Source: Bin87 sp965220505 (GTDB lineage: Bacteria > Chloroflexota > Dehalococcoidia > Lucifugimonadales > UBA3495). Taken from it: DNA of 64,000 nucleotides. How positions within the stretch are numbered: the stretch's first letter is position 1; each line of letters begins with the position of its first letter. The notes below the pieces were generated by a model. The model saw only the letters and a list, made by a program, of their open reading frames with translations. It was not told the DNA's origin and searched no databases. A program made the position numbers and the translations under genes. Shown here in pieces: positions 8,587 through 17,267 of this stretch. The DNA lies in the NCBI GenBank assembly GCA_965220505.1, contig CBDCQE010000003.1:955799-1019798 (forward strand). The letters are read 5' to 3'.

Positions 8587-8871
8587 ATGGTCATGGACCT
8601 TGGCAAGGGCCAGCCAAATCTGACCGACGTCGAAATCTCGGCGCTGGGCAAATTGATTTACCGTCAAAAGATCAGGCCGCTGATGACCGAAAAGGACATC
8701 GGCAGGTTCGTGTATGTGGACGTGTACAGCGGCAAGTACGAGATAGCTGAGAACATGCTTGACGCCACCCACAGGTTGAAGAAGCGAGTTCCCGACGCCT
8801 GTGGGTTCATGATACGGGTCGGTTATTCTGCTCCCATATTTTTGGGATGGCATGAGGAGCCAGAGCTATGA
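8587..8871 (+). CDS. Uncharacterised small protein paired with aspartic protease
   Basis: A 94-residue soluble protein that I do not recognise. Its charged middle part (TEKDIGRFVYVDVYSGKYEI) and the ending GYSAPIFLGWHEEPEL look like a compact alpha/beta fold. The stop overlaps the next start (ATGA at 8868), so it is co-translated with the protease-like gene. This tight two-gene cassette separates the E1 alpha and beta genes. An antitoxin-like or substrate role is speculation. ATG codons at 8587 and 8593 are both possible starts. Confidence 0.65.
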   Translation: MVMDLGKGQPNLTDVEISALGKLIYRQKIRPLMTEKDIGRFVYVDVYSGKYEIAENMLDATHRLKKRVPDACGFMIRVGYSAPIFLGWHEEPEL

Positions 8872-9242
8872 CATCTGGCAGAGTTGACGACACCCGCAAG
8901 CCGTTCGTTCCGGTCATTGTTCTGGATAGTAACAGTAACCCGCACACTATCCAGTTCATACTGGATACCGGTTTCACCGGCCAATTGCTGCTGCCTAACC
9001 GATACATGGATCGTCTGGGCCTGTCGATCACAGAATGGATTGATGCAAGGCCGGCGACCGGTGACTTTTTGAGAGTACCTTATGCCGAAGCCACGGTTGT
9101 TTGGCGAGGAGCCCGGCGACAAGCAGAAATCCTGCAGCTAGGATCCGAGCCCCTCCTCGGCATGGAATTTCTCTGGAACCACCGCATCACCATTGACGCC
9201 GTTGCTGATGGCGCAGTGAATATCACCCCCTTGGGAGGCTGA
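8868..9242 (+). CDS. Retropepsin-like (clan AA) aspartic protease domain protein
   Basis: A 124-residue single-domain protein. FILDTGFTGQLLLP (about residues 30-43) carries the Asp-Thr-Gly active-site triad of retropepsins, and PLLGMEFLWNHRITID near the C-terminus matches the second conserved strand-turn. The length is right for one lobe, so it would work as a homodimer. No signal peptide is visible, so it is probably cytoplasmic. It overlaps its partner gene by 4 bases and ends 2 bases before the E1 beta start. Bacterial stand-alone members are poorly studied. Confidence 0.78.
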   Translation: MTSGRVDDTRKPFVPVIVLDSNSNPHTIQFILDTGFTGQLLLPNRYMDRLGLSITEWIDARPATGDFLRVPYAEATVVWRGARRQAEILQLGSEPLLGMEFLWNHRITIDAVADGAVNITPLGG

Positions 9243-9244
9243 CC

Positions 9245-10300
9245 ATGACTACTCTCACCGAAACCCCCATGCTTCCCCCGCCGGGGGAGACTCGCGAAAT
9301 CCAAACCCGTGAAGCGATCAACGAAGCCCTGCTTCAGGAGATGCGCCGCGACGAGACCGTCATCATCATGGGCGAGGAAATCGCCGGAGGCGCGGGGCGC
9401 GAGCATTTGGGAATCGTCGACGCCTGGGGCGGCGCCTTCCGCACCACCCGGGGATTGATTCAGGAGTTCGGAAACGAGCGGGTGCTTGATACTCCGCTCT
9501 CGGAAGCAGCCTTCGTAGGTACGGCCATCGGCGCGGCTTCTACCGGGATGCGCGCCGTCGCTGAGCTGATGTTCGTCGACTTTGTTGGCGTTTGCATGGA
9601 TCAACTGCTGAATAACGCCGCCAAGATGCGTTACATGTTTGGCGGTCAGGTCAAGGTGCCCTTCGTCATGTTGACCCGCATCGGTGCCGGGTTCGGCAGT
9701 GCGGCCCAGCACTCGGAATCTTTCTACTCGCTGTTCAGCCACATCCCGGGGCTTAAGGGCGTTTGCCCGTCCGACGCGTATACCGCCAAGGGGTTGCTGC
9801 TCTCCGCGATTCGCGACGACGACCCGGTGGTCTTCTTTGAACACAAGGGACTGTATGGCGAGACCTGTCCGGTGCCCGAGGAAATGTACACCTTGCCGCT
9901 GGGCAAGGCTCGCACCGTGCGCCCGGGAACCGACCTCACCATGGTGGGCATCAGCAAAATGACCTGGGTCGCGGTGGAGGCCGCCGAGGAGTTGGCCAAA
10001 GAGGGCATTAACGCTGAGGTCATCGACCTGCTCAGCGTATCGCCCATCGACTACGACCACGTGCTGGACTCGGTGCGCCGCACCCACCGTTTGCTGGTGG
10101 TGGACGAGGACACGCCGGTGTGCAGCATCTCGTCCGACATCTGCGCCCGCGTCGCCGAGGAAGCCTTCGACTACCTGGACGCGCCGCCGTCGCGGGTCAC
10201 GCCTCCGCATACGCCGGTCCCGTACAGCCGGGCCCTGGAGAATGTGTACCTGCCCAACGCGGAGCGGGTGGTGAACACGGCGCGGCGTTTGATGGCGTAG
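9245..10300 (+). CDS. pdhB: Thiamine-dependent dehydrogenase E1 component, beta subunit
   Basis: A 351-residue transketolase-like E1 beta subunit. Visible features are REAINEALLQEMRRDETVIIMGEEI at the start, RVLDTPLSEAAFVGTAIGAA, AELMFVDFVGVCMDQLLNNAAKM and the C-terminal domain LLVVDEDTPVCSISSDI. It pairs with the E1 alpha subunit encoded 0.7 kb upstream. The ATG follows the previous stop by 2 bases and is preceded by GGGAGG, so all four genes form one operon. The N-terminus has a short Pro-rich extension of about 20 residues before the conserved part. Confidence 0.92.
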   Translation: MTTLTETPMLPPPGETREIQTREAINEALLQEMRRDETVIIMGEEIAGGAGREHLGIVDAWGGAFRTTRGLIQEFGNERVLDTPLSEAAFVGTAIGAASTGMRAVAELMFVDFVGVCMDQLLNNAAKMRYMFGGQVKVPFVMLTRIGAGFGSAAQHSESFYSLFSHIPGLKGVCPSDAYTAKGLLLSAIRDDDPVVFFEHKGLYGETCPVPEEMYTLPLGKARTVRPGTDLTMVGISKMTWVAVEAAEELAKEGINAEVIDLLSVSPIDYDHVLDSVRRTHRLLVVDEDTPVCSISSDICARVAEEAFDYLDAPPSRVTPPHTPVPYSRALENVYLPNAERVVNTARRLMA

Positions 10301-10337
10301 TTGGCGGAAGCACGATCCATGCAAGGAGGAAACAAAA

Positions 10338-10718
10338 ATGCCGCCACGCGAAGACGAAACCTATCGCAACTCCGTGGGAGGACATACGCGTACTTGCACT
10401 TGCGAGGATTGCACGCAAAACCGCCAGGGCGTTCGCACGAAAGTCTCAACCATCGCGCATACTGAAACTGATTGGCAGGAATTTACCGATTCGATACACG
10501 AACGAGCCAAAGAGCGCGCAGCAAAGGCGGAGGAACGAGCGTCCGCTGAAGAGGTCCAGCGACAGAAAGCCGAAGAAGCTCGCCGCTGGCGAGAAGAAGA
10601 AAAGCTGCGATTGCGCCCGGCACCTGCTTTGACGTCCAACCGGCAGCAGGCAACAGTTCCTCAACAACCACCCAACTCAGCCAAGAAATCTTTCTGGCAA
10701 CGACTGTTGGACCGCTAG
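10338..10718 (+). CDS. Uncharacterised charged coiled-coil protein with CTCEDC motif
   Basis: A 126-residue protein of unknown function. Residues 18-25 hold three closely spaced cysteines (CTCEDC), which could bind a metal. Residues 48-93 are a highly charged Glu/Arg/Ala helix, likely a coiled coil. The C-terminus (KKSFWQRLLDR) is basic. A strong AAGGAGG site 9 bases before the ATG supports expression. It follows pdhB by 37 bases on the same strand. The codon pattern is that of a real gene, but no family was recognised. Confidence 0.65.
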   Translation: MPPREDETYRNSVGGHTRTCTCEDCTQNRQGVRTKVSTIAHTETDWQEFTDSIHERAKERAAKAEERASAEEVQRQKAEEARRWREEEKLRLRPAPALTSNRQQATVPQQPPNSAKKSFWQRLLDR

Positions 10719-10737
10719 ATTTCAGGAGGCTCCAACC

Positions 10738-11622
10738 ATGACCACCGTCGGAAGCGGAAAGCACACCTATACGCTGACGTCCGATTGGGCCCAGATGCCC
10801 GACGCGCATCCCCTGGGAGCGGTGAGCGCGCTGGCCAGCGACTCGGCTGGCGACATCTACGCATTTCACCGGGCCGACCCGCCCATCGCCATCTTCGACC
10901 GCAATGACGGCTCGTTCAAGAGCGGATGGGGGAACGGCGGGTTCGTTTACGCCCACGGGTTTTACATTGAGGACGACATCGTATATCTGACCGACCGGGA
11001 CACGTCGACCTGCATCATGTATACGCTGGACGGCAAGCCGATCCAGATGCTGGGCCGCAACGGCGTTCATTCCGATACCGGCTGTGAGGTCGCCGGAGCG
11101 CTGGTGCCGCGGGCCGCCGGACCCTTCAACTACCCTGCGGAACTGGTGCCGTCCCCCAGTGGAGACCTGTACGTGGCGGACGGTTACCGCAACGCCCGCA
11201 TCCATCGCTTCGACAACGACGGCCGCCTCAAATATTCCTGGGGCAAGCCGGGCAAGGAACATCCTTACGAGTTCCACCTGCCGCACAGCCTGCTGGTCAC
11301 TCGGGACGACCGGGTTTACGTCTGCGACCGGGAGAACAGCCGCATCCAGGTGTTCAACACCTCCGGCGACTTTCTGACGATGTGGGCCGACACCTGCCGC
11401 CCTACTGACATCGCTGAGACTCCCGAAGGCGATTTCGTCGTCAGCCAGCTGGCGCCGCTGGACGAGTCCCACCCGCCGCGGGTGGCGATATTCGACCGGG
11501 ACGGCAACGTGCTGGCGCGCTGGGACAGCCGCTCTGCCCACGGCATCTGGTGCGATGCCCACGGGGACATTTTCCTGGCGCTGACCGGCGACAGAGCGGT
11601 GGACAAGTACGGCCGCGGCTGA
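10738..11622 (+). CDS. NHL-repeat beta-propeller protein
   Basis: A 294-residue protein of NHL repeats, each about 45 residues. Blade ends such as GDLYVADGYRNARIHRFDNDGRLKYSWG and DRVYVCDRENSRIQVF are typical of the family (for example the bacterial relatives of peptidyl-alpha-hydroxyglycine lyase). No signal peptide is visible, so it is probably cytoplasmic. AGGAGG lies 9 bases before the ATG. The ligand is unknown. A hairpin with T-run follows at 11654-11680, so it probably ends the dehydrogenase operon. Confidence 0.88.
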   Translation: MTTVGSGKHTYTLTSDWAQMPDAHPLGAVSALASDSAGDIYAFHRADPPIAIFDRNDGSFKSGWGNGGFVYAHGFYIEDDIVYLTDRDTSTCIMYTLDGKPIQMLGRNGVHSDTGCEVAGALVPRAAGPFNYPAELVPSPSGDLYVADGYRNARIHRFDNDGRLKYSWGKPGKEHPYEFHLPHSLLVTRDDRVYVCDRENSRIQVFNTSGDFLTMWADTCRPTDIAETPEGDFVVSQLAPLDESHPPRVAIFDRDGNVLARWDSRSAHGIWCDAHGDIFLALTGDRAVDKYGRG

Positions 11623-11653
11623 GCGCTGCGCCTTCTGAGCGGCGCTAACATGC

Positions 11654-11680
11654 GGGGGCGGACCACAGTCGCCCCCTTTT
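11654..11680 (+). terminator. Rho-independent terminator after NHL gene
   Basis: GGGGGCG at 11654-11660 pairs with CGCCCCC at 11670-11676, with a 9-base loop followed by TTTT. It lies 32 bases after the NHL stop. Confidence 0.75.
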
Positions 11681-11748
11681 GATTGATTTCGATCTGCTAC
11701 AATCGGCCGAACCGTCGTTACCGGCGGACGCAGTAGGAGAATGGTTTC

Positions 11749-12876
11749 ATGGATCTTGGCCTTTTTTACCAGATACAGGTGCCCAAGCCCTGGGACGACC
11801 AGAGCGAAACCCGCAAGTTCCAGGAAATGATGGAGCAGGTGTGCTTCGCGGAAGAGATCGGCATGACCTCCGTGTGGTTCGTGGAGCACCATTTTCGCTC
11901 CGAGTGGTCACACTCCAGCGCTCCGGACATAACCCTGGCAGCGCTGAGTCAGCGAACCACCAACATGCGGCTGGGGATCGCTGTGGTGCTGGCGCCGTTG
12001 CATCATCCGTTGAACGTAGCGTCCCGCCTGGCAACGCTGGATGTGATCTCCGGCGGCCGGGTGAACTTGGGCATCGGCCGCTCCGGGTATCCCTACCAGA
12101 TGCTGCCCTACGGCTCTGACTTGGCCGACGTGTCGGAGATGGTGGAAGAGTACTTGCAGATCATTCCGGGGGCGTGGACTGAGGAAACGTTCGGGTTCGA
12201 AGGCAAGCATTACAACATCCCGCCCCGTGAGGTTATCCCCAAGCCCGTGCAAAAACCCCATCCGCCGATTTGGCAGGCGGTCAGCCAGGAGTTCACCGCT
12301 GAAAAGGTGGGTCGGCAGGGTCTGGGATGCCTGGCGCAAACCAGCGTCGGGCTGGAGCGGGCTGAGGGGTTGATCCAGATTTATCGCGATGCCATCGCGA
12401 ATCCGGAGCCGGCCACCAAGCTGGTGTATCCGCGTGTCGCCGGCAACACCGTGGGTTTGTGCATGGAGAACCGGCAGAAGGCGTTCGAACGGGCTGAAAC
12501 CATCATCGACTGGTATCGGGAGCAGCAGCGCATTCGTGATTCATACGTTTGGCAGGGCTACGACCCCGCCAAGGTTCCCGAAGACTACCAGTGGCATTAC
12601 CAGCGTGCGGTCAACGCTGACACGGCTCGCGCCGATGAGGTTACTTCGCGCCAATTGATCGAGGACGGCGGTCGCTTCTGCATCGGCGATCCCGACGATT
12701 GCATCAAGTACATCGAAGACTACGAGCGGATGGGCGTGGATGAGATCATGCCGCTGTTTCAGGTCGGGCCGGTGACCCATGCCGAAGTGATGGAGACCCT
12801 GCGCCTGTTCGGCAAATACGTCATTCCACACTTCAAGGAAAAAGCGCGTCGGGATGCTTTGGCGGCGGACGACTGA
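11749..12876 (+). CDS. Luciferase-like (LLM class) flavin-dependent oxidoreductase
   Basis: A 375-residue member of the bacterial luciferase-like monooxygenase superfamily. Visible features are the N-terminal DLGLFYQIQ strand, CFAEEIGMTSVWFVEHHF, RLGIAVVLAPLHHPLNVASRLATLDVISGGR and the C-terminal FCIGDPDDCIKYIEDYERMGVDEIM. Such enzymes use reduced flavin (FMN or F420) to oxidise small organic substrates; the substrate cannot be told from sequence. A TAGGAGA site precedes the ATG. The gene stands alone between two terminators. Confidence 0.92.
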   Translation: MDLGLFYQIQVPKPWDDQSETRKFQEMMEQVCFAEEIGMTSVWFVEHHFRSEWSHSSAPDITLAALSQRTTNMRLGIAVVLAPLHHPLNVASRLATLDVISGGRVNLGIGRSGYPYQMLPYGSDLADVSEMVEEYLQIIPGAWTEETFGFEGKHYNIPPREVIPKPVQKPHPPIWQAVSQEFTAEKVGRQGLGCLAQTSVGLERAEGLIQIYRDAIANPEPATKLVYPRVAGNTVGLCMENRQKAFERAETIIDWYREQQRIRDSYVWQGYDPAKVPEDYQWHYQRAVNADTARADEVTSRQLIEDGGRFCIGDPDDCIKYIEDYERMGVDEIMPLFQVGPVTHAEVMETLRLFGKYVIPHFKEKARRDALAADD

Positions 12877-12935
12877 TCTGCCAGCCCGCAATTCGACCTC
12901 GACCGCGAGGGTGAGTTGCATACACGGATAGACTT

Positions 12936-12966
12936 GAGGGGCGGGTCATCGACCCGCCCCTCTTTT
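12936..12966 (+). terminator. Strong hairpin terminator between convergent genes
   Basis: GAGGGGCGGGTC (12936-12947) and its exact reverse complement (12951-12962) form a 12-bp stem with a 3-base loop, followed by TTTT on the + strand. It ends the luciferase-like gene and may also slow transcription from the convergent minus-strand gene ending at 12989. Confidence 0.88.
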
Positions 12967-12988
12967 GCGTCTGATCTTGGGAGGTCAA

Positions 12989-14497
12989 CTAGCGGCCGTA
13001 CTCGGTGCCGGCGCCGTTACCGTAGCCGTTGCCATACCCATAGGGCTGGCGCTCTTCGGTGGCGGCCATGCGGCTCCGCTCCCGCTCGAGTCGGACCTGC
13101 TGGCCCCGCGAGACGTATCCATACTGGGATTCCGGCTCGTGGCCGTTGACCGGCGGCATGAAGTGGCGGGAGCCGAAACCGGCGTACTCCAACGTACCAG
13201 CCAACTGCATCGGCGTGTTGTCCTCGCCCATGATGTCGCTGATGGTCGGAATGTTGTCGTTCTGCAGGGGGAAGAACAGCGATACGTGCATGTGCCGGTC
13301 GTCCGGCGACTGCTGGAAGTTCGATGACGCGAAGGACCACATGAGGTTGGGGTAGGCCACGTCGAAGTCTTCGCGGTGCATCTGGTCCTGGACGTCCGAT
13401 GCGATTTCTGCCAGTCCCGACGCTTCCACCGGTAGGGAAATCACCATGCGCATCACGGTGTCGCCCTCGGGGAACGGATGCTTCGCCAACTGGAGGTCCG
13501 TGCGTTTGGGGTCCATAATGTCCCACATCGCGGACTTGATCGAGAAAGGCAACTGCTTGGCGTTGTCGTTGACGACCACGATCTCGCGACCCCGGAACGG
13601 CCCGAACAGGCGAGAGCCGCTGCGGGTATCGGCGATGTCAACCCGCCGGTTGAGCACGCGTACCCCGAACCAGCCATTGGAGTAATCGCCGAAGCTGGTG
13701 ACCGTTTCCGCCATCGAGCCGGCATCAATCTGGTACCGCATGCCAGCTTCCATTGAAGCGAGCGCGATCGCGAGCTTGTCGTCCAGCCGCTCGAAGTTGG
13801 GGGAGAGGCTGTTGTCCGTGATCAGCGCCGGGTGACGCTGCAATTCCTGGACGCCCCGGCTATTGCGGACCACACGGGTGCCGATGGTTTCCTCGTATGC
13901 GCCCCACGTCTCGCGGCGCATGTTCTCCTTGAGAACCGCTTCGCTGGGCACGAGAACGATGGGAAGGAACGTGGCTTCGGGGAAGCGTTCGCGCATCATG
14001 CCGTGGAGAACGCCGCCCAGCTTGGCGTGACCACCGAAGCCCAGCCATTCCAGGATCAGCTGCGGAGGGGAGCCGACCTCCTCGGATCGGCGCGCCACGG
14101 TGTCGACCATGCGCTCCATATCGCGGTGGATCAGGCCGTAGAAATCCTTGTAGGCGTTGGGATCACGCAGGAATCCGTCAACTTTGGGGAGGAAACCGGG
14201 AATTATGACCGGCAACTGACCCCCGCGCACGCGGCGCATCGAGCGAGTCTCTGTATCAATGGAATCGATGGTGCCCTGGTTGCAGTCGTACATCATCAGG
14301 CTCTGCACGCGGTCCAAGACCCCGGCCTCGCCCATGCGCCTGGCCCACCTCCAACTGCGCTTGTAGCCGGCGGTGCCGACTGCCACCGATACAATCGGGG
14401 GTGGAGTGCCATCCCGGGTAAGATCGCTCTGCGAGCCCAGTCTATGGGGGGCATTGCGGCGAATGTGGAAAGTGCGATTTTGATTCTTCGGTGGCAT
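12989..14497 (-). CDS. Divergent FtsZ/tubulin-like protein, copy A
   Basis: A 502-residue protein with no firm family match by eye. Residues 35-50 (IVSVAVGTAGYKRS) look like a glycine-rich nucleotide loop after a first strand. Residues 66-73 (SLMMYDCNQ) form a second strand ending in Asp. Residues 149-162 (LEWLGFGGHAKLGG) sit where FtsZ and tubulin carry GGGTG(T/S)G, and the next strand ends LPIVLVPS. This order mirrors the FtsZ GTPase domain, but the canonical signature is absent. The last 20 residues are Gly/Tyr-rich and probably disordered, like an FtsZ tail. A paralogue is encoded directly upstream. The fold is an inference; a Rossmann-type enzyme is the alternative. Confidence 0.5.
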   Translation of the reverse strand: MPPKNQNRTFHIRRNAPHRLGSQSDLTRDGTPPPIVSVAVGTAGYKRSWRWARRMGEAGVLDRVQSLMMYDCNQGTIDSIDTETRSMRRVRGGQLPVIIPGFLPKVDGFLRDPNAYKDFYGLIHRDMERMVDTVARRSEEVGSPPQLILEWLGFGGHAKLGGVLHGMMRERFPEATFLPIVLVPSEAVLKENMRRETWGAYEETIGTRVVRNSRGVQELQRHPALITDNSLSPNFERLDDKLAIALASMEAGMRYQIDAGSMAETVTSFGDYSNGWFGVRVLNRRVDIADTRSGSRLFGPFRGREIVVVNDNAKQLPFSIKSAMWDIMDPKRTDLQLAKHPFPEGDTVMRMVISLPVEASGLAEIASDVQDQMHREDFDVAYPNLMWSFASSNFQQSPDDRHMHVSLFFPLQNDNIPTISDIMGEDNTPMQLAGTLEYAGFGSRHFMPPVNGHEPESQYGYVSRGQQVRLERERSRMAATEERQPYGYGNGYGNGAGTEYGR

Positions 14498-14751
14498 AGT
14501 TATGTCTACCCCCTATCTGACTTTGGGAGGAACTGCTCCAGTAGAGGACAAATTACGTTTTAACCTAGACTAACTATTGTAGATCAACCAGCAGTGGAAT
14601 CCCTTCCCTGAACCCTCACAACCGGGCGATCTGTGCGACTTTGCCACGCACAATTGTACAGCCTGATAGCAACAGGTGGGACTCTACCAGATGAAGGCAA
14701 ATACGTCAATCGGAATGCGTTGCGGACAATTCAAAAAAACCGCTGGGATTG

Positions 14752-16125
14752 CTAGATATATCGGACATGCTCCTGCCCGTTATCCTCGAAGTCAGGACCG
14801 TCGTCCGCTGGCAGCAAAACCGGATTGGAACCCAGATCACGCATGTGGAAATACGATCCGAAACCCGTCTCGGCCATTGCGGTGGTTCCGTAGGGAAGCG
14901 TCGCTCCCTCACCACGAAGTATTTCGGTGACGCTCTGTAATTCGCCGTTCACTGGGTAGATCCTGGTCACGTGCATATACGGTTCGGGTTCGATACCGTC
15001 GGTAAAGCGCGCGGTATTAAACGCGATGTCCAGGTTGGTGAACCGGTCGAATATGCTGCTTTGGTCTAATGCTTCCGCCGCCTGAGATGCCACCGGTTCC
15101 AGCTCATCGCCGTGCAAGGGCAGAGACACCACTATTTCCTGCGGGGCGTTGGGTGGCTGGTTGATCCCCTCCGCAAGCTGGGCGGCCGGGTCCAGCGTGG
15201 ACCAAATTGCATTGCCCAGAAGTGAGGACAGGTCATCATCCGGTCCGACGGCCGCGTACTGTCGCCACCAGGGCGGAAAGTTCAGCCACTCGAACTTCCG
15301 AGTCACGGGCATCTTGCGTTTTACGGCGGCCATGCCAAGCCATCCACCCGACGTGGGCATAAGTCGTCTCAGGGTTACGCCCAACTGGCTGATGGCGGGA
15401 TCGTTTTCTTCACCAAATTCGGCCACTTCAAACCCGGCCAATCCGGTGGCCAATCGGGCGTCGTCCTCGCGAGCGTTGACGTCCGATTGAGTGGTTACGA
15501 GGCAGTTGGAGCCGGACAGCAGGTTCTCATATTGTTCCCAGATGTATCGCCTGGTCCACTCCTCGGCGACGTGGTCCTTGGGCAGCATCATGACCGGCAG
15601 GATTGTTGAGTTGGGGAACGCGTTCTGCATCTTTTGATGCAGGAGGCCGCCGAGAACCGCGTGCCCGGCAAACCCCATGAACTCGATGATGGTCTCGGGC
15701 ACACGACCGCAACGCTCCGAGTGGAGCATCACCTGGCTGACGATGTTGTCCATGTCCCGTTCCAGCGGCCCCCGGAAGTCGCGGAATCGTGTCGGGTCCC
15801 GCATGAAACCGTTCGGCACGGGAACGTAGTTTGGGAACAGTACCTGGGTGCCGGCGCCGGTGCGAGCTGTGCCAAACGACTTTTGCAGCGTTTTTTGCAC
15901 GTTGGCTACGGTGACCTCGTTGCAGTCGTAGTAAACCGAGGTCTGGATGCGTCCTGCCGCGGAAAGCTCGGACATCCGCTCCGAAAACAGCATGGCACGG
16001 CGCACACCTGCCGTACCCACCCCGACGACAACGAGCGTCGGCGGGGTGCTCTCTACCGCGCCGCGTTTGGCGGTGTGCAGAAGGCGATGGTTGCGACTGC
16101 GCGCTCGGACAAAAGTTGAGGGCAT
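14752..16125 (-). CDS. Divergent FtsZ/tubulin-like protein, copy B
   Basis: A 457-residue paralogue of the gene at 12989, transcribed first in the pair. Shared blocks are VVVGVGTAGVRRA, SVYYDCNE, FMRDPTRFRDFRGPLERDM and EFMGFAGHAVLGGLLH. Further blocks shared with copy A are ILPVMMLP and a C-terminal LDIAFNTARF ... YMHVTRIYPVNGELQSVTEIL region. It lacks the Gly/Tyr tail of copy A and ends in an acidic stretch. ATG 16125 is preferred; a TTG at 16167 would add 14 residues, and neither has a clear ribosome site. About 250 bases without a gene separate the two. A filament pair such as tubulin alpha/beta or BtubA/B is a speculative analogy. Confidence 0.5.
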   Translation of the reverse strand: MPSTFVRARSRNHRLLHTAKRGAVESTPPTLVVVGVGTAGVRRAMLFSERMSELSAAGRIQTSVYYDCNEVTVANVQKTLQKSFGTARTGAGTQVLFPNYVPVPNGFMRDPTRFRDFRGPLERDMDNIVSQVMLHSERCGRVPETIIEFMGFAGHAVLGGLLHQKMQNAFPNSTILPVMMLPKDHVAEEWTRRYIWEQYENLLSGSNCLVTTQSDVNAREDDARLATGLAGFEVAEFGEENDPAISQLGVTLRRLMPTSGGWLGMAAVKRKMPVTRKFEWLNFPPWWRQYAAVGPDDDLSSLLGNAIWSTLDPAAQLAEGINQPPNAPQEIVVSLPLHGDELEPVASQAAEALDQSSIFDRFTNLDIAFNTARFTDGIEPEPYMHVTRIYPVNGELQSVTEILRGEGATLPYGTTAMAETGFGSYFHMRDLGSNPVLLPADDGPDFEDNGQEHVRYI

Positions 16126-16252
16126 GACAGCGGGTACACCCAAATGGTCTGCCGACGACCGACCCAAAACGGATTGCCGTCGGCTCCATTTTAACGCGGA
16201 TGCTTCCGCAACGCCAAGCCGCCGCGATTACCGGCTTGGCGGGGTTCGCTGG

Positions 16253-17053
16253 CTATGTTCCGGGCTTAAGGAACTCCAGCACCGCGTCGACGAACCCCTC
16301 CGGGTCTTCGATCTGAGGTATATGCCCGACGCCGGGCATGATGTGCATGCGAGCGCGGACGATGTTGTTGTGCAGCAGTTCCTCGCCGTCGCGCAGCCGG
16401 TCAACCTCACCGTAGAGCACGAGGGTTTCGCGGGCGTTGACCTGGGGCAGCCTGGTCATGATGTCGTACCAGGCCAGGGATTCGTGCAGCTTTTTGACCC
16501 AAGCGCCGGCCTGTGCCCTCGTGCCGTTGTTCGCGTCGACCCACTCCTGCCTGGGTTCGGCAAAAGTGGTGGACTCTTTGGCCTGTTCCATGGTCCGGGG
16601 CACCGGCATGCCGTCGGCGTCGTAGCCGGCGGCGGACTCGGCGATACGCTCCGGAGCCGTCCGGGCGTCCCATACCGGGGCGCCCACCAGGACGAGCTTG
16701 TCCAACCGGTCCGGGAAGGAAGCTGCCATCTCGGTCGCCAGGACCGCACCGACCGAATTGCCCACGTAGTGGCCCCGGTGGATGTTGAGTATCTGGCAGG
16801 CATCATCCAGCGCCTGGGCGTAGTCAGGGATGTTGAAGTGTCGGGTGGGTTTGTCGGATTCGCCGTGCCCGAGCATATCGAAGGCGTAGCAGGTGTAGTG
16901 TTGGCTGAACGCATCTATCACGGAACTCCACGCCCAGGTGGATGTGCCCAGGGGATGCAGCATCACCAACGGATAGCCGGCGCCTTGTTTGACAAAGTGC
17001 ATGTTGCCTTCGCGGGTGGGTACGGTGTCGGTAAGATCGCGCCGCACGAACAT
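16253..17053 (-). CDS. Alpha/beta hydrolase
   Basis: A 266-residue hydrolase with a complete catalytic triad: Ser100 in GNSVGA, Asp218 in YGEVDRL and His244 in GVGHIPQIEDPEGF. The oxyanion segment MLHPLGTSTWAW and the AFDMLGHGESDKP strand are typical. The pattern resembles esterases, haloperoxidase-like and C-C hydrolases; the substrate is unknown. The start ATG is supported by AGGAGG at about 8 bases. It lies downstream of no other minus-strand gene nearby, since a terminator at 17206-17234 isolates it. Confidence 0.9.
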   Translation of the reverse strand: MFVRRDLTDTVPTREGNMHFVKQGAGYPLVMLHPLGTSTWAWSSVIDAFSQHYTCYAFDMLGHGESDKPTRHFNIPDYAQALDDACQILNIHRGHYVGNSVGAVLATEMAASFPDRLDKLVLVGAPVWDARTAPERIAESAAGYDADGMPVPRTMEQAKESTTFAEPRQEWVDANNGTRAQAGAWVKKLHESLAWYDIMTRLPQVNARETLVLYGEVDRLRDGEELLHNNIVRARMHIMPGVGHIPQIEDPEGFVDAVLEFLKPGT

Positions 17054-17205
17054 GATCGTGGCCTCCTGAGAGTCTGTGGCCGAAATGAAACTCGTGCCGG
17101 GGTCGGCAGGATGGTTGCCGCAATGCTAGCGACGGCCCCGGCCAAAGTCAATCGCGGAAACCGGGACGCGTCTGCCCGCAGCCCGAGGATCAGGTCTCGC
17201 CATAC

Positions 17206-17234
17206 AAAAAGCCGGGGGACGATGCCCCCGGCTC
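17206..17234 (-). terminator. Rho-independent terminator of the small membrane-protein gene
   Basis: Read on the minus strand, AGCCGGGGG and CCCCCGGCT form a 9-bp stem around CATCGT, followed by TTTTT. It lies about 35 bases after the stop of the 49-residue gene at 17268. Confidence 0.8.
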
Positions 17235-17267
17235 ACATGCCTGAGATTATTCGCAGGCTGGCGATCG

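Noticed and set aside
11679..11703. Possible promoter TTGATT...TACAAT before the luciferase-like gene
   Set aside because: The spacing is only about 13 bases and the -35 part overlaps the terminator T-run, so it is not convincing.
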